A stretch of DNA of 64,000 nt from Accumulibacter sp. (GTDB lineage: Bacteria > Pseudomonadota > Gammaproteobacteria > Burkholderiales > Rhodocyclaceae): NCBI RefSeq assembly GCF_023806625.1, contig NZ_JAMTDX010000043.1, positions 62,001-126,000 of the forward strand. Reading direction: 5' to 3'. This document shows, piece after piece, positions 44,370-55,243 of this stretch (positions are counted from its first letter, which is position 1; every line of letters starts with the position of its first letter). The notes beneath the pieces are model-generated. The model saw only the letters and a program-made list of their open reading frames with translations. It was not told where the DNA came from and made no database searches. Position numbers and translations under genes: made by a program.

Positions 44370-45588
44370 GTTCGGCTCCGGGCAGGAGGCGTTCCTCGAA
44401 ACCGCGTATCACGTCATGCTGACGGACGACGAAGGCGTCGATCTGGGCATCGTTCTCCTCGGGAAAGAGCGAACAGGTCGCGTAGAGCAGGCGCCCGCCA
44501 GGCCTGAGGATCGGCCAGAGCCGATCGAGGATGCCGGCCTGCTGCCGGGCGAAGCGACGGATGTCGCTCTCACGGCGCAGATACTTGACGTCCGGGAAGC
44601 GACGAACGACCCCGGATGCGGAGCATGGCACGTCAGCGAGAATTACGTCGAAGGGTCGCCGATCCCACCATCGTTCCGGCGTGCGGCAGTCGTCGACGAC
44701 GACTGCCGCGCTCAGGCCGAGGCGATCGAGGTTGTTGCGAACGAGCGCAGCGCGTGCGGGGTCGATGTCAACAGCCAGCAGCTCGATATCGGCGACCTCG
44801 AGGAGATGCGCAGTCTTGCCTCCCGGTGCTGCGCAGCAGTCGAGAACCCTCTCGCCAGCGCAGGGAGCGAGGATTGCCGCGGCGCGCTGCGCACCCGCGT
44901 CCTGAACGGACACGTCACCGTCGGCGAAGCCCGGAAGGAGAGCCACCGGAACGGGCGTGGCGAGCAACAGCGCATCCGGTCCGACCTGCCGGGCCGGGTA
45001 GCCGGCCGCCTGCAGACGTTCGAGGTAGGCAGCGAGCACGACGCGACGGCGATTGATGCGCAGGGTCATCGGTGGCCGGGAGTTACCCGCAGCGACGATC
45101 TCCTGCCATCGTTCGGGATAGGCCCTCCGCAGACGCGCCAGCCACCATCGTGGATGCTGGCTGCGCACAACCTCATCGCCGTCCAGCGCGGCGGTCAGCG
45201 CGTTTCGCTGCCGGACAAAGTTGCGCAACACGGCGTTGGCCAAACCCCTGAAGGCGCCGGCCAGAGCAGCGACCGCCTCGACGGCCTGGTCGACGACCAC
45301 ATACGCCGTCGCGGGCTCGGTGTCCAGCCGGTAGAGCGCTGCCCGCAGCAGTGCTTCGACCTGCCGGTCGGGCAACGGCCTGTGCAGCAGTCTCTGGAGG
45401 AAGTACTCGCTTCGGCCGTACGCCCGCAAGCTCCCGTAAGCGATCTCCCGCGCTTCGGCCCGACAGGCCTCGGGTGTGTCCCCCAGCACGCTGATCGCCT
45501 CGCTCAGACTCTCGCCGCCATCCACCCGGGCGAGGATCTCTGCTGCGACGAGCAGCGCGAAAGCCAGGGAATCGGCCGGCAACGCCAT
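44329..45588 (-). CDS. rsmB: 16S rRNA (cytosine-967-C5) methyltransferase RsmB
   Basis: RsmB (419 aa from ATG 45588) methylates C967 of 16S rRNA using SAM. The N-terminal NusB-like RNA-binding domain (GGESLSEAISVL...) precedes the methyltransferase domain with motif I (VLDCCAAPGGKTAHLLE), catalytic Cys motifs DVPCSASGVVRRFPD and LLYATCSLFPEEN. A longer in-frame start (TTG 45687) adds 33 low-complexity residues with no ribosome-binding site, so I prefer the ATG. Position with def and fmt nearby matches the classic proteobacterial cluster, split here by an inserted block. Confidence 0.95.
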   Translation of the reverse strand: MALPADSLAFALLVAAEILARVDGGESLSEAISVLGDTPEACRAEAREIAYGSLRAYGRSEYFLQRLLHRPLPDRQVEALLRAALYRLDTEPATAYVVVDQAVEAVAALAGAFRGLANAVLRNFVRQRNALTAALDGDEVVRSQHPRWWLARLRRAYPERWQEIVAAGNSRPPMTLRINRRRVVLAAYLERLQAAGYPARQVGPDALLLATPVPVALLPGFADGDVSVQDAGAQRAAAILAPCAGERVLDCCAAPGGKTAHLLEVADIELLAVDIDPARAALVRNNLDRLGLSAAVVVDDCRTPERWWDRRPFDVILADVPCSASGVVRRFPDVKYLRRESDIRRFARQQAGILDRLWPILRPGGRLLYATCSLFPEENDAQIDAFVVRQHDVIRGFEERLLPGAEHDGFFYALLHKAV

Positions 45589-45777
45589 CGGGAAGCGTGG
45601 GTTCCGGAAGGTCTGTCCGGTGCGAGCTGCCGGCTTGCGCCGATGAGCCGCCCGCGGCGACGACGAAGTCTGAGCAGATGGAGACAAGGCCTGGGAAGGG
45701 TGCGATCAACCGACCGGTCAGTGTAGCACGATGACCGCCGCTGACCGACGAGCGGGACGGTGATCGAGGTCACATGG

Positions 45778-46704
45778 ATGGCGCCTTTCCCCGATAATAC
45801 TCTGGTGACTCCCTACTCACTCAAGCCTTACGCTTGGCTGTCGATCGCCGCCGCACTGACGACGGTGGCGCTCAAGAGCGTCGCCTGGCTGATCACGGGG
45901 TCGGTCGGCCTGCTCTCGGATGCTCTGGAGTCGCTCGTCAACCTCGCCGGGGCGGTGATGGCTCTGGGCATGCTCTCGGTCGCTGAACGGCCAGCCGACG
46001 AGGGTCACGCCTTCGGACACGGCAAGGCCGAGTACTTCTCGAGCGCTTTCGAGGGACTGCTGATCGTCCTCGCCGCCGCCGGGATCGCCGTCACGGCGAT
46101 CGAACGACTGGTTCACCCGCGTGAACTCGAGCAGATCGGCGGCGGCCTGCTGGTTTCGTCTCTCGCCTCGCTGATCAACCTCGCCGTCGGGCGCATCCTG
46201 CTGCTCGCCGGGCGACGACATCGGTCGATCACTCTCGAAGCCGACGCGCACCACCTGCTCACCGACGTGTGGACCTCGGGGGGCGTCATTCTCGGCATCG
46301 CCGGCGTTGCCCTCACCGGATGGCTGTGGCTCGACCCCGTGCTCGCGTTGCTCGTCGCGATGAACATCCTGTGGACGGCGTGGCATCTTCTGCAGCGTTC
46401 GGCCTCGGGGCTGATGGACGGCAGCCTGCCACGCGAGCAGCACGCGATGCTCGTCGCCATACTCGAGCGCCATCGCGCGGCGGGGATTGAGTATCACGCC
46501 CTGCGCACCCGGGAATCGGGAGCCAGACGCTTTGTCACCGTCCATGTGCTGGTTCCCGGGAACTGGACCATCGACCGGGGCCACCAGCTCGTCGAGCAAA
46601 TCGAGCGGGAGATCCGCGAGGCCCTGCCGCGCACGTCGGTGTTCACCCACCTCGAGCCGCTCGAAGATCCGGCGTCGCTGGAGGACATCGGACTTGACCG
46701 CTAG
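45778..46704 (+). CDS. Cation diffusion facilitator (CDF) metal efflux protein
   Basis: This 308-residue six-helix exporter of divalent metal ions has the intramembrane sites [14 protein letters not shown] in helix 2 and [15 protein letters not shown] in helix 5, plus the [13 protein letters not shown] signature between helices 2 and 3. The C-terminal 90 residues form the cytoplasmic ferredoxin-like dimerisation domain. Helix 2 reads DALES rather than the zinc-type HxxxD, so specificity (Zn, Fe or Mn) is open. The start is ATG 45778 with GAGG upstream; GTG 45760 is possible. Confidence 0.88.
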   Translation: MAPFPDNTLVTPYSLKPYAWLSIAAALTTVALKSVAWLITGSVGLLSDALESLVNLAGAVMALGMLSVAERPADEGHAFGHGKAEYFSSAFEGLLIVLAAAGIAVTAIERLVHPRELEQIGGGLLVSSLASLINLAVGRILLLAGRRHRSITLEADAHHLLTDVWTSGGVILGIAGVALTGWLWLDPVLALLVAMNILWTAWHLLQRSASGLMDGSLPREQHAMLVAILERHRAAGIEYHALRTRESGARRFVTVHVLVPGNWTIDRGHQLVEQIEREIREALPRTSVFTHLEPLEDPASLEDIGLDR

Positions 46705-47776
46705 CCCACGCGGCCTCGCCCGCAGCCTCGTCGTCGCCTGGCTGGCCGTTCTGCTTGCTGCCGCTCAGCCAGCGCTGGCCTGGAACGCGGCGGGGCACCG
46801 GATCGTTGCACTGATTGCCTGGATCCAGCTCGACGAGACGACGCGCGCTTCGCTCAGCGCGCTGCTCCGCGAGCATCCGGATTTCGAGCACTGGCTGGCC
46901 AGCGGCAACGATCCCGACGAGGACCGTCGCGCGTTCGTCGAGGCGTCGACCTGGGCAGACGACATCCGCAAGGACTCGCGCTTTTACACCACGGGCCTCG
47001 ACCAACCCACGGCCACCCAGCCCGGGTTCCCGGACATGGAGCGGCGTGCCAACTGGCATTACGTCGATCCCCCGCTGGCCGACGCAAGTCACCGCGTTCC
47101 AGGGGCGGGCCAGCTCGATCGCCAGCTGCCGGAGCTGATCGCGATTCTCGGCAATCGCCGTGCGGATAGAGCGCTCCGCGCGTACTCACTGCCCTGGCTG
47201 ATCCATCTGGTTGCTGATGCCCACCAGCCACTGCATACGGCGAGCCGCCTGACGCCTGGGGGCGAGAGCGACAGCGGCGGCAACGCGATGATGATCCACA
47301 ACCCGTTCAGCACCCGGCAACCGTCGACCAGCTTGCACCGCTACTGGGACGATCTGCCGGGTCCGCCGTGGCTACGTGATCGCCAGATCGAGAGCACGGT
47401 GACCGCGCTGCTCTCCCGCCACCCACAGCCGCCGACACCCGCGGGTCCGGCACAGTGGATCGCCGAGAGCCGGCAGATCGCCGGCCAGTTTGCCTATCCT
47501 GACGAGGAACTCGGGGCAGCTGTAGCGACGATCAGCCGGGAATTCCACGAACGCTCCGTGGCGATCGCCAATCGTCGCGTGACCGAAGCCGGATATCGCC
47601 TCGCCGAGCTGCTCAAGGCGCTGGTCGGCGACTTGCCTTCTTCCTCCGGACGGCCTGCCCGCTCGCGGCCGAGCACCGAGGTTTCACGTGAAACAGCAGC
47701 AGACGGAGCCCGGGCTAACGCCGGCCCATCGCCCGCAGCCGGGCAACGCGCTCGGCGGTCGGCGGATGCGTACTGA
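46694..47776 (+). CDS. S1/P1 family zinc nuclease, secreted
   Basis: This 360-residue protein has a signal peptide ending at ALA, giving a mature N-terminus [13 protein letters not shown]. In S1/P1 nucleases the mature Trp1 and the following His are zinc ligands, so processing is well supported. Other ligands are seen in [28 protein letters not shown] and the NLHRYWD-like SLHRYWDD. The enzyme should degrade single-stranded DNA and RNA in the periplasm or outside. Start TTG 46694 overlaps the CDF stop. A parS-like site lies in its 3' end, and the gene overlaps htpX convergently by 62 bases. Confidence 0.9.
   Translation: MTASPRGLARSLVVAWLAVLLAAAQPALAWNAAGHRIVALIAWIQLDETTRASLSALLREHPDFEHWLASGNDPDEDRRAFVEASTWADDIRKDSRFYTTGLDQPTATQPGFPDMERRANWHYVDPPLADASHRVPGAGQLDRQLPELIAILGNRRADRALRAYSLPWLIHLVADAHQPLHTASRLTPGGESDSGGNAMMIHNPFSTRQPSTSLHRYWDDLPGPPWLRDRQIESTVTALLSRHPQPPTPAGPAQWIAESRQIAGQFAYPDEELGAAVATISREFHERSVAIANRRVTEAGYRLAELLKALVGDLPSSSGRPARSRPSTEVSRETAADGARANAGPSPAAGQRARRSADAY
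47680..47695. other. parS-like chromosome partition site (one mismatch)
   Basis: The sequence GGTTTCACGTGAAACA matches the 16-base parS consensus TGTTTCACGTGAAACA at 15 of 16 positions. It lies inside the 3' coding end of the S1/P1 nuclease gene. parS sites bind ParB and cluster close to oriC in most bacteria. Confidence 0.8.
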
Positions 47777-48563
47777 ACAGAGCGTCGATCCCGCCCCCCG
47801 ACAGGGGGTTCATGATCATCATCTGCGCCGTCTCGGGGTGCGCTTCGGCCGAGGCCATCGGGATCCCCCTCGCGTACGCGTCGATCTTCGTCAGCGCATC
47901 GGCGAGAGCACCCGGGTCGCCGCAGATCTCGGCCCCGCCACGATCGGCCTCGAACTCGCGTGCCCGCGATAGGGCCATCTGGATCAGCGAGGCCGCCAGA
48001 GGAGCCAGGAACATCACCAGCAGACCGGCGACCGGATTGCTCGGCCGTCCTTCACTGTCCCGGCCACCGAAGAAGACGGCGAAGTTGGCGAGCGCCGAAA
48101 TTGCTCCGGCCATCGTCGCCGCGATCGTCGAGATGAGGATGTCGCGATGCTGCACGTGCGCCAGTTCGTGCGCCATCACCCCGCGTATCTCGCGAGCCGA
48201 CAGCAACTGCAGAATCCCGGTCGTTGCGGCGACTGCCGCGTTCTCGGGGTTACGGCCGGTGGCGAAGGCGTTCGGCTGCGCCTCGTCGATCAGATAGACA
48301 CGCGGCATCGGCAGCCCCGCCCGCTGGGCGAGCTCGCGCACCATCTGGTAGAACTGCGGCGCGGATTGCTCGTCGACCTGCTGAGCGTTATACATCCGCA
48401 GGACCATCCGGTCGGAAAACCAGTAGGCGAAGACGTTCATCCCGGCACCGATCAGCAGCGCCAGCAGCATTCCCGACCGGCCACCGATCATCGCGCCGAG
48501 GACTCCGAACAGCGCCACGATCGCGGCCATCAGCAACGAGGTTTTCAGCCAGTTTCCGAGCAT
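47715..48563 (-). CDS. htpX: Membrane-bound zinc metalloprotease HtpX
   Basis: HtpX (282 aa) degrades damaged inner-membrane proteins together with FtsH. Two N-terminal helices are followed by the zinc motif [12 protein letters not shown] and the third ligand Glu in [11 protein letters not shown]; two more helices lie in between. ATG 48563 is preceded by an AAGGAGGG ribosome-binding site, which decides the start over a longer frame. The C-terminus keeps the family [14 protein letters not shown] motif. It follows fmt by 71 bases on the same strand. Confidence 0.95.
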   Translation of the reverse strand: MLGNWLKTSLLMAAIVALFGVLGAMIGGRSGMLLALLIGAGMNVFAYWFSDRMVLRMYNAQQVDEQSAPQFYQMVRELAQRAGLPMPRVYLIDEAQPNAFATGRNPENAAVAATTGILQLLSAREIRGVMAHELAHVQHRDILISTIAATMAGAISALANFAVFFGGRDSEGRPSNPVAGLLVMFLAPLAASLIQMALSRAREFEADRGGAEICGDPGALADALTKIDAYARGIPMASAEAHPETAQMMIMNPLSGGGIDALFSTHPPTAERVARLRAMGRR

Positions 48564-48634
48564 TTCGCGAGCCCTCCTTACAGACCGGATTGCATTCGTT
48601 GGGATAGATTGGGCAGCACGCGGCGATTTCAAGC

Positions 48635-49555
48635 TCAGGCCGGCGACCAGCGATCGCCGACCCGGAGGCGCGCTCCGGCGATGAAATCCGCGGCTGACAC
48701 GCGCTTTCCTCCAGCCTTCTGCACTTCGGTCAGACGGAGCGCTCCCTCACCACAGGCGACGACAATGCCGTGGCCACTGGCGGCAAGGACCGAGCCTGGC
48801 AATCCCCAACCCTCGGCCAGCCCGGCACTCCAGACTTTGACCGTCGTGTCGCGGAACGCCGCACTGGCTCCCGGATAGGGGTTGAAGGCGCGTACCTGTC
48901 TCTCGATCTGGGTGGCCGGCAACCCCCAGTCGATCGCCGCCTCGCTCTTGCCGATCTTCGGCGCATAACAGATGCCCGCGTCAGGCTGTGGGCACGCCAC
49001 CAGCGGAAGCCTGGCCAGCGTGTCGACGATCAAGCGGGCGCCGACTTCGGCCAGCCTGTCGTGCAGCGAGCCCGTCGTATCACCGGCGTGGATGACCACC
49101 TTCTCGGCGATCAGCACCGGCCCGCTGTCCAGGCCGGCATCCATCTGCATGATCGTGACGCCCGTCTCGGCATCACCAGCGAGAATCGCCCTCTGGATTG
49201 GCGCTGCCCCGCGCCAGCGCGGCAGCAGCGACGCGTGGATGTTGATGCACCCGTAGGTCGGCATGTCCAGGACGGTCTGCGGGACGATCAGTCCGTAAGC
49301 CGCGACGACGATGACCTCGGCGTCGACCGCCCTGATCGCCTCCTGAACCACCGCGTCGCGCAGGGACGCCGGCTGCAGCACCGGTATCCGGCGCGCTTCA
49401 GCAAACTCCTTGACCGGCGAAGGGCGCAGCGTCATGCCCCGTCCTGCCGGGCGATCGGGTTGAGTGAGAACCAGTGCCAGCTGATCGCCAGAACCAGCGA
49501 TCGCCCGAAGCGCCCTGGCGGCAAACTCCGGCGTCCCGGCGAAGACCACCCTCAT
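48635..49555 (-). CDS. fmt: Methionyl-tRNA formyltransferase Fmt
   Basis: Fmt (306 aa) formylates initiator Met-tRNA using 10-formyl-THF. The N-terminus [19 protein letters not shown], the catalytic Asn/His loop [19 protein letters not shown] and the Asp in [11 protein letters not shown] are all present; the C-terminal OB domain has the KVWSA and [15 protein letters not shown] segments. Its ATG overlaps the def stop by four bases (ATGA), the conserved def-fmt coupling. Confidence 0.97.
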   Translation of the reverse strand: MRVVFAGTPEFAARALRAIAGSGDQLALVLTQPDRPAGRGMTLRPSPVKEFAEARRIPVLQPASLRDAVVQEAIRAVDAEVIVVAAYGLIVPQTVLDMPTYGCINIHASLLPRWRGAAPIQRAILAGDAETGVTIMQMDAGLDSGPVLIAEKVVIHAGDTTGSLHDRLAEVGARLIVDTLARLPLVACPQPDAGICYAPKIGKSEAAIDWGLPATQIERQVRAFNPYPGASAAFRDTTVKVWSAGLAEGWGLPGSVLAASGHGIVVACGEGALRLTEVQKAGGKRVSAADFIAGARLRVGDRWSPA

Positions 49556-50055
49556 GCAGTGATTCGCGCCTGCTTGGCCAGCTTGTTGCGAATGCGCATC
49601 TGCTTGAGCTGGGACAGGTGTTCGACGAAAACGCGCCCTTCGAGGTGGTCGATTTCGTGCTGCAGGCAGACGGCCAGCAAACCGCTCGCGTCGACCGTCC
49701 GCTGGACGCCATCGGGATCGAGATAACGGGCGATGACACGCTCGGCCCGCTCGACCCGCTCGTAAATCCCGGGAACCGACAGACAGCCTTCCTCGCAAAC
49801 CTGGACTCCGTCCCGCTCGACGATTTCCGGATTGATCAGGGTCAGCAACTGATCCCTGGTCTCGGACACGTCGATGACGATGACCCGCTTGTGCACGTCG
49901 ACCTGCGTCGCCGCGAGACCGATGCCCGGGGCTTCGTACATCGTCTCGGCCATGTCCCGAACCAGGCGCCTGATGCTCTCGTCGATGCGATCGACCGGAG
50001 CGGCGACTTTTCGCAGCCGCGGGTCGGGAAAGCGGAGAATCGGAAGTAAGGACAT
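49552..50055 (-). CDS. def: Peptide deformylase Def
   Basis: Def (167 aa) removes the formyl group from nascent protein N-termini and requires Fe2+. The three active-site motifs are present: [19 protein letters not shown] (Cys ligand) and QHEIDHLEG (two His ligands and catalytic Glu). The start [15 protein letters not shown] is the family N-terminus; in-frame upstream codons add nothing conserved. It is divergent from the lysM gene, with 179 bases of shared promoter region. Confidence 0.97.
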   Translation of the reverse strand: MSLLPILRFPDPRLRKVAAPVDRIDESIRRLVRDMAETMYEAPGIGLAATQVDVHKRVIVIDVSETRDQLLTLINPEIVERDGVQVCEEGCLSVPGIYERVERAERVIARYLDPDGVQRTVDASGLLAVCLQHEIDHLEGRVFVEHLSQLKQMRIRNKLAKQARITA

Positions 50056-50234
50056 AAAGGGCTTGCTCGAAGAATGGACTGCGTGCAAAATCAAAGACCA
50101 TGTAGTCGTTCCGGAACCGCCGGCAGCGCTTTCACGAGACCCCGGCGAGAGGCCTGGTTCTCTGGACCGATCGGACAAGAACGCTGCACGGCAAGTTCCT
50201 TCGCGTCCGTGGCGGCCTGTACGAGGATAACACG

Positions 50235-51251
50235 ATGATCCGCATTCTGTTTGCGTTCCTTCTCGCGATGGCCGGTGCTCTGCACGGTGCAGGAGCGCAG
50301 GACGTCGTTCTCACCCCGGGCGCGCCGGCGCGCTATGTCGTCCAGCCCGGTGATACGTTATGGGGAATTTCCGGGAAGTTTCTCCGTGATCCGTGGCTGT
50401 GGCCCGACATCTGGCGAATGAATCGCGAGGAACTGCGCAACCCGCATCTCCTTTACCCCGGCGACGTTATCCTGCTCGACCGGGACGCAGACGGGAAACC
50501 GCGCCTGCGTCTCCAGGAGGTCCGACTGAAGCCGAGGATTTACGCCGAGGGAGTATCCGAGGTCATCCCGGCGATTCCGCCGAATCTGATCCGTCCCTTC
50601 CTCTCCGACCCGCTGGTCGTCGAAAACGACGAACTCGACACCGCGGCGCGCATCATCGCCACCGCGCAGGATCGGGTTAACCTGGGTAACGGCGACAGGG
50701 CTTACGTCGCGAACGCCAACCCCGCGCAGCGCGACTGGCAGGTCTATCGCAATGCGCGGCCTCTGCGCGACCCCGAGACTGGCGATATTCTCGGCTACGA
50801 AGCCTTTTATCTCGGGACGGCTCGACAGATCGAGCCCGGCGAGCCTGCGACCTTCGAAATCGTGACCGCCAAGCAGGAAGTCGGTCGCGGCGATCGCCTG
50901 CTCCCGGCCGTCCGCCCGCCGCTGGTCGCCTACGCCCCGCACCGACCCGATTTCCCGGTCTACGGCCGGATCATCTCGATCTACGGTGGGGTCGAAGTCG
51001 CCGGCCGTGGTTCAATCGTCGCCATCAACCGCGGAACCAGCGACGGCATCGAGATCGGACACGTTCTGGCCATCGAGCGCAACCGCACGGTCGTCGCGCG
51101 CGACGAGTCGGACCGCAGGGTCGCCGTCACGATCCCTCCCGAGCGCAGCGGACTGCTCTTCGTCTTTCGCACCTTCAGCCGAATTTCGTACGCGCTGATC
51201 GTTCAATCGGAAGGCACCGTCGACACCAACGATTTCGTCCGCACGCCGTAG
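50235..51251 (+). CDS. LysM peptidoglycan-binding domain protein
   Basis: This 338-residue exported protein has a signal peptide (residues 1-21) and an N-terminal LysM domain ([27 protein letters not shown] ... HLLYPGDVI). The remaining 250 residues are beta-rich with no named domain that I recognise. Homologues lie directly before dprA in most betaproteobacteria. It presumably binds the cell wall, and its function is unknown. It starts at ATG 50235 and ends one base before the dprA start, so the two are coupled. Confidence 0.9.
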   Translation: MIRILFAFLLAMAGALHGAGAQDVVLTPGAPARYVVQPGDTLWGISGKFLRDPWLWPDIWRMNREELRNPHLLYPGDVILLDRDADGKPRLRLQEVRLKPRIYAEGVSEVIPAIPPNLIRPFLSDPLVVENDELDTAARIIATAQDRVNLGNGDRAYVANANPAQRDWQVYRNARPLRDPETGDILGYEAFYLGTARQIEPGEPATFEIVTAKQEVGRGDRLLPAVRPPLVAYAPHRPDFPVYGRIISIYGGVEVAGRGSIVAINRGTSDGIEIGHVLAIERNRTVVARDESDRRVAVTIPPERSGLLFVFRTFSRISYALIVQSEGTVDTNDFVRTP

Positions 51252-51252
51252 C

Positions 51253-52341
51253 ATGGATCCAGCCGGGTCGCTGGCCAGCTGGCTGCGACTGACGCTGATT
51301 CCCGGACTGGGCGGAGAAAGCCAGCGAACGCTGCTCAAGGCCTTCGGACTCCCCGAGGCGATCTTCGCCGCAAGCCGCAGCGCGCTCAGCGCAGCCACCA
51401 GCAACCGGGCAGCCGACCTGATTCTTGGCACCGACAATCGCCAGGCGGTCGAAAGGGCGCTTGCCTGGGCGGAGGAACCCGATCGGCACATACTGACCCT
51501 CGCCGACCCGGGGTACCCGCAGAGTCTTCTGCAGATTCCTGATCCGCCAACCCTCATTCATGTCCGCGGAAGGGTCGAGCTGCTGAACACACCGGCTCTG
51601 GCCGTCGTCGGCAGCCGCAACCCCACACCCCAGGGAATGAAGAACGCCGAGCACTTCGCCTCGGCTTTCGCCGAAGCCGGACTGACCGTAACCAGTGGCC
51701 TGGCCCTCGGCATCGATGCCGCAGCGCACCGCGGCGCGCTGCGCGTATCAGGCAATACGCTGGCCTTCATCGGCACCGGCATCGATCGCGTCTACCCGGC
51801 CGCCAACCATGCCCTGGCCAGCGAGATCGCCACCCGCGGAGCGATCGTCTCCGAACTGCCGCTCGGCACACCTCCAGTTGCCGCCAACTTTCCGCGGCGA
51901 AACCGTCTGATCGCCGGCTTCACCAGCGGTACGCTGATCGTCGAGGCGACCGTCCAGAGCGGGTCGCTGATTACCGCCCGACTGGCGTCGGAACAGGGAC
52001 GCGACGTCTTCGCCGTTCCGGGATCGATCCACTCGCCTCAGTCGCGTGGCTGCCACAGACTGATCCGCGAGGGAGCGAAGCTGGTCGAGACGGTCGAGGA
52101 CGTGCTCGAAGAGCTCCACTGGCCTGGGACTCGAGTCGCCACCGCCACGCTTCCCGATGCTCCGGAAGAATCGGACACGCTGCTCCGGAACATGGGCTTC
52201 GACCCCTGCGGCCTCGACGAACTCGCGACGCGAACCGGCCTGAAGGCCGACGTCGTCGCGGTGATGCTCCTGCAGCTCGAACTCGCTGGAGCCGTCGCCA
52301 GCCTCCCGGGCGGTCGCTATCAGAGGCTTTCGCCAGCCTGA
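51253..52341 (+). CDS. dprA: DNA processing protein DprA (Smf)
   Basis: DprA (362 aa) binds incoming single-stranded DNA and loads RecA during natural transformation. The Rossmann-like core has AVVGSRNPTPQGMKNAEHFA, GLALGIDAAAHRGAL and the FPRRNRLIAGFTSGTLIVEA signature. The C-terminal winged-helix DprA_WH domain (FDPCGLDELATRTGLKADVV) is retained. It directly follows lysM. The smg gene that often lies between dprA and the topoisomerase is absent here; a 285-base gap stands in its place. Confidence 0.96.
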   Translation: MDPAGSLASWLRLTLIPGLGGESQRTLLKAFGLPEAIFAASRSALSAATSNRAADLILGTDNRQAVERALAWAEEPDRHILTLADPGYPQSLLQIPDPPTLIHVRGRVELLNTPALAVVGSRNPTPQGMKNAEHFASAFAEAGLTVTSGLALGIDAAAHRGALRVSGNTLAFIGTGIDRVYPAANHALASEIATRGAIVSELPLGTPPVAANFPRRNRLIAGFTSGTLIVEATVQSGSLITARLASEQGRDVFAVPGSIHSPQSRGCHRLIREGAKLVETVEDVLEELHWPGTRVATATLPDAPEESDTLLRNMGFDPCGLDELATRTGLKADVVAVMLLQLELAGAVASLPGGRYQRLSPA

Positions 52342-52626
52342 CCGCGAGTTCCCCGGCGTGGGCAAACGCCGGCAAGGCCTCCCCAGTCTCCCGGCCGCCC
52401 TGCCCGCTGCCCCCTTTGCCTCGGGACGATTCGATCCCCGACCGGTCCGCCAGGCCAGCGCCACGGTCCGCCTGCCCGGCGGTTCCGGCCAGCGGGCCAG
52501 ATACGTGAAGCGACCCGGTCGCTTGCCAAGCCCCGCAGACTCCTCTTATCATCGGCCGAGGATCCTCATCCCGTGGGGCCTCCTGCAGACGCTCCCCGCC
52601 ATCCTCCCGCGCAGAACGAGACCCCG
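52342..52626. other. Intergenic region between dprA and the topoisomerase gene
   Basis: This 285-base non-coding stretch is C-rich and contains no recognised gene. It occupies the usual position of smg (DUF494, about 150 codons), but no remnant of that protein can be read. It presumably holds the topoisomerase promoter; the sequence before ATG 52627 (CGCAGAACGAGACCCCG) has only a weak ribosome-binding site. Confidence 0.45.
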
Positions 52627-55218
52627 ATGAAGAAACTGATCATCACCGAAAAGCCCTCAGTCGCCGCCGATCTCGCCCGGGCTCTGGGCAGCTTCGTTCG
52701 CCACGAGGAGTACTACGAATCCGAAGAGTACGTACTCTCTTCGGCGATCGGGCACCTTCTCGAGCTCGCCTGCCCCGAGGAATACGAGGTCAAGCGCGGC
52801 AAATGGTCCTTCGCCCATCTGCCGGTCATTCCGCCCCATTTCGCCCTGCAGCCGATCGCCAAGACCGAGACACGGCTCAAGCTCCTCGTCCGGCTGATCA
52901 AGCGGCGCGACGTCGGCTCGCTGGTCAATGCCTGTGATGCGGGCCGGGAGGGCGAGCTGATCTTCAACTACATTGCCCAATACGCCGGAAACAGCAAGCC
53001 CGTCGAGCGCCTCTGGCTCCAGTCGATGACCCCGGCGGCAATCCGCGAAGGCTTCGCCCGGCTGCGCAGCGGCGCGGAGATGCGCGGACTGGCCGATGCA
53101 GCCGTCTGCCGGTCGGAATCCGACTGGCTCGTCGGAATCAACGGAACGCGGGCGATGACCGCTTTCAATTCGAAGACCGGAGGCTTTCACCTGACCACCG
53201 TGGGGCGCGTTCAGACGCCCACGCTGGCGCTGATCGTCGAGCGAGAGGACCGCATCCGTCGCTTCCGCCCGCGCCCGTACTGGGAGATCGAAGCGGTCTT
53301 CGCCTGTGCCGCTGGCCAGTACCGCGGAAAGTGGTTCGACGAGCAGTTCAAGGGCAAGGACGACGACGAGCACGCGCGCGCCGACCGGCTGTGGGATCAG
53401 GCCCGTGCCGCGGCGCTTGAAGACAAGTGCCGCGGCGGCACTGGCGAGGTCACCGAAGAATCGAGGGCATCCACGCAGCTTTCGCCGCTACTCTACGACC
53501 TGACCAGCCTGCAGCGCGAAGCCAACAGCCGCTTCGGTTTCTCGGCCAAGGTCACCCTCGGTCTCGCGCAGGCGCTCTATGAAAAGCACAAGGTCCTCAC
53601 CTACCCGCGCACCGATTCGCGCGCCCTGCCCGAGGACTATCGGCCTGTGGTCGACAAGACCCTTTCCATGCTCTCGGGAGAAGGCACGACCCGCGGCAGC
53701 GACGCCGGGATCCTCGCCGCCTACGCTCCTTTTGCCAGCCAGATTCTTGCCCGGAAGTGGGTTCAGCCGAACAGGCGTGTCTTCAATGACGCCAAGGTGT
53801 CCGACCACTTCGCGATCATTCCGACTCTGCAGGCGCCCAAGCACCTTTCCGAGGCCGAGTTCAAACTCTACGACATGGTCGTCAAGCGCTTTCTCTCGGT
53901 TTTCCATCCGGCGGCCGAATACCTGATCACCACCCGCGTCACGCGGGTCTCCGGGGAGCCGTTCCGGACCGAGGGAAAGGTCCTGGTCAGCCCGGGATGG
54001 CTGGCTGTCTATGGCCGCGAGGCGAGCGAGAACGGGGAAGGAAACCTCGTTCCGGTGCTTCCCGGCGAGCGAGTGCTCGCCGAAGACGTCGTGCTCAGTG
54101 AGCACCAGACCAAACCACCCGCCCGCTATTCGGAAGCGACCCTGCTCACCGCAATGGAGAGCGCCGGGAAGACGATGGACGACGAAGAACTTCGCGCGGC
54201 GATGGCCGGGCGGGGGCTGGGTACGCCAGCGACGCGGGCGCAGATCATCGAGAATCTCCTGCTCGAACAGTATCTCGTCCGTGAAGGGCGCGAACTGATG
54301 CCGACGGCCAAGGCCTTTTCGCTGATGACCCTGCTCAACGGGCTCGGCATCTGCGAGCTGACTGCCCCCGAAATGACCGGTGAATGGGAATGGAAGCTCG
54401 CCCGGATGGAGCGCGGCGAGATGTCGCGCAGCGCGTTCATGAAGGAAATCGCGGCGATGACCCAGCACATCGTCGACCGTGCCCGAAGCTACGACAGCGA
54501 CAGCATTCCCGGCGACTTCGGCGAACTGGCCGCGCCGTGTCCGAAGTGTGGGGGATCGATCAAGGAAACGTACAAGAAGTTTCAGTGCCGAGCCTGCGAC
54601 TTCGCGCTCTGGAAGATCGTCGCCGGCCGACAGTTCGAACCTGCCGAGATCGAGGAGCTATTGACCCAGCGCCGGGTCGGGCCGCTGAGCGGCTTTCGAA
54701 ACAAGATGGGGCGACCGTTCGTCGCGATCATCCAGCTCAACGCCGAGAACACTCCGGAGTTCGACTTCGGACAGGGCAGCAGCAGTGACGAAGGCACGAA
54801 CGAGGAAGTCGATTTCTCGGCAAGCGAGGCACTGGGCCCGTGCCCAAAGTGCGGCGCACGCGTTTTCGAGCATCGCATGTCGTACGTCTGCGAACGGTCG
54901 GTCGGAAGCGTCCGGAGCTGTGACTTCCGGTCAGGCACGGTCATCCTGCAACAGCCCGTCGCGCCCGAGCAGATGCGCAAGCTGCTCGTATCCGGCCGGA
55001 CGGACCTGCTCAAGGGCTTCGTCTCGACGCGCACCAAACGAAAATTCTCGGCGTATCTGGTCCGCGAAGGGGACGGCAAGGTGGGCTTCGAGTTCGAGAA
55101 GCGCGAACCGCGCAAGCCGGCCGCAAAGCCGGCGACGTCGCCCCGCAAGTCCGACAGCCCGGACACCGCCGCCGAATCGGCGGCGGCCGGCGGCGGCCGC
55201 CGCAAGACCGCCGGGTGA
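52627..55218 (+). CDS. topB: DNA topoisomerase III-like type IA enzyme
   Basis: This is an 863-residue type IA topoisomerase. The TOPRIM domain begins KKLIITEKPSVAADLARAL with the acidic NACDAGREGELIFNYI block; the catalytic Tyr lies in VLTYPRTDSRALPEDY. Two C-terminal cysteine modules (CPKCGGSIKETYKKFQCRAC and CPKCGARVF...CERS) follow, and a basic low-complexity tail ends the protein. The N-terminal organisation and the QTPTLALIVEREDRI motif point to topoisomerase III (TopB) rather than TopA, and it occupies the place topA holds beside dprA in E. coli. It could relax or decatenate DNA. Confidence 0.92.
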   Translation: MKKLIITEKPSVAADLARALGSFVRHEEYYESEEYVLSSAIGHLLELACPEEYEVKRGKWSFAHLPVIPPHFALQPIAKTETRLKLLVRLIKRRDVGSLVNACDAGREGELIFNYIAQYAGNSKPVERLWLQSMTPAAIREGFARLRSGAEMRGLADAAVCRSESDWLVGINGTRAMTAFNSKTGGFHLTTVGRVQTPTLALIVEREDRIRRFRPRPYWEIEAVFACAAGQYRGKWFDEQFKGKDDDEHARADRLWDQARAAALEDKCRGGTGEVTEESRASTQLSPLLYDLTSLQREANSRFGFSAKVTLGLAQALYEKHKVLTYPRTDSRALPEDYRPVVDKTLSMLSGEGTTRGSDAGILAAYAPFASQILARKWVQPNRRVFNDAKVSDHFAIIPTLQAPKHLSEAEFKLYDMVVKRFLSVFHPAAEYLITTRVTRVSGEPFRTEGKVLVSPGWLAVYGREASENGEGNLVPVLPGERVLAEDVVLSEHQTKPPARYSEATLLTAMESAGKTMDDEELRAAMAGRGLGTPATRAQIIENLLLEQYLVREGRELMPTAKAFSLMTLLNGLGICELTAPEMTGEWEWKLARMERGEMSRSAFMKEIAAMTQHIVDRARSYDSDSIPGDFGELAAPCPKCGGSIKETYKKFQCRACDFALWKIVAGRQFEPAEIEELLTQRRVGPLSGFRNKMGRPFVAIIQLNAENTPEFDFGQGSSSDEGTNEEVDFSASEALGPCPKCGARVFEHRMSYVCERSVGSVRSCDFRSGTVILQQPVAPEQMRKLLVSGRTDLLKGFVSTRTKRKFSAYLVREGDGKVGFEFEKREPRKPAAKPATSPRKSDSPDTAAESAAAGGGRRKTAG

Positions 55219-55243
55219 ATCGCTAGCCTGGTTCTTCGCCGCC

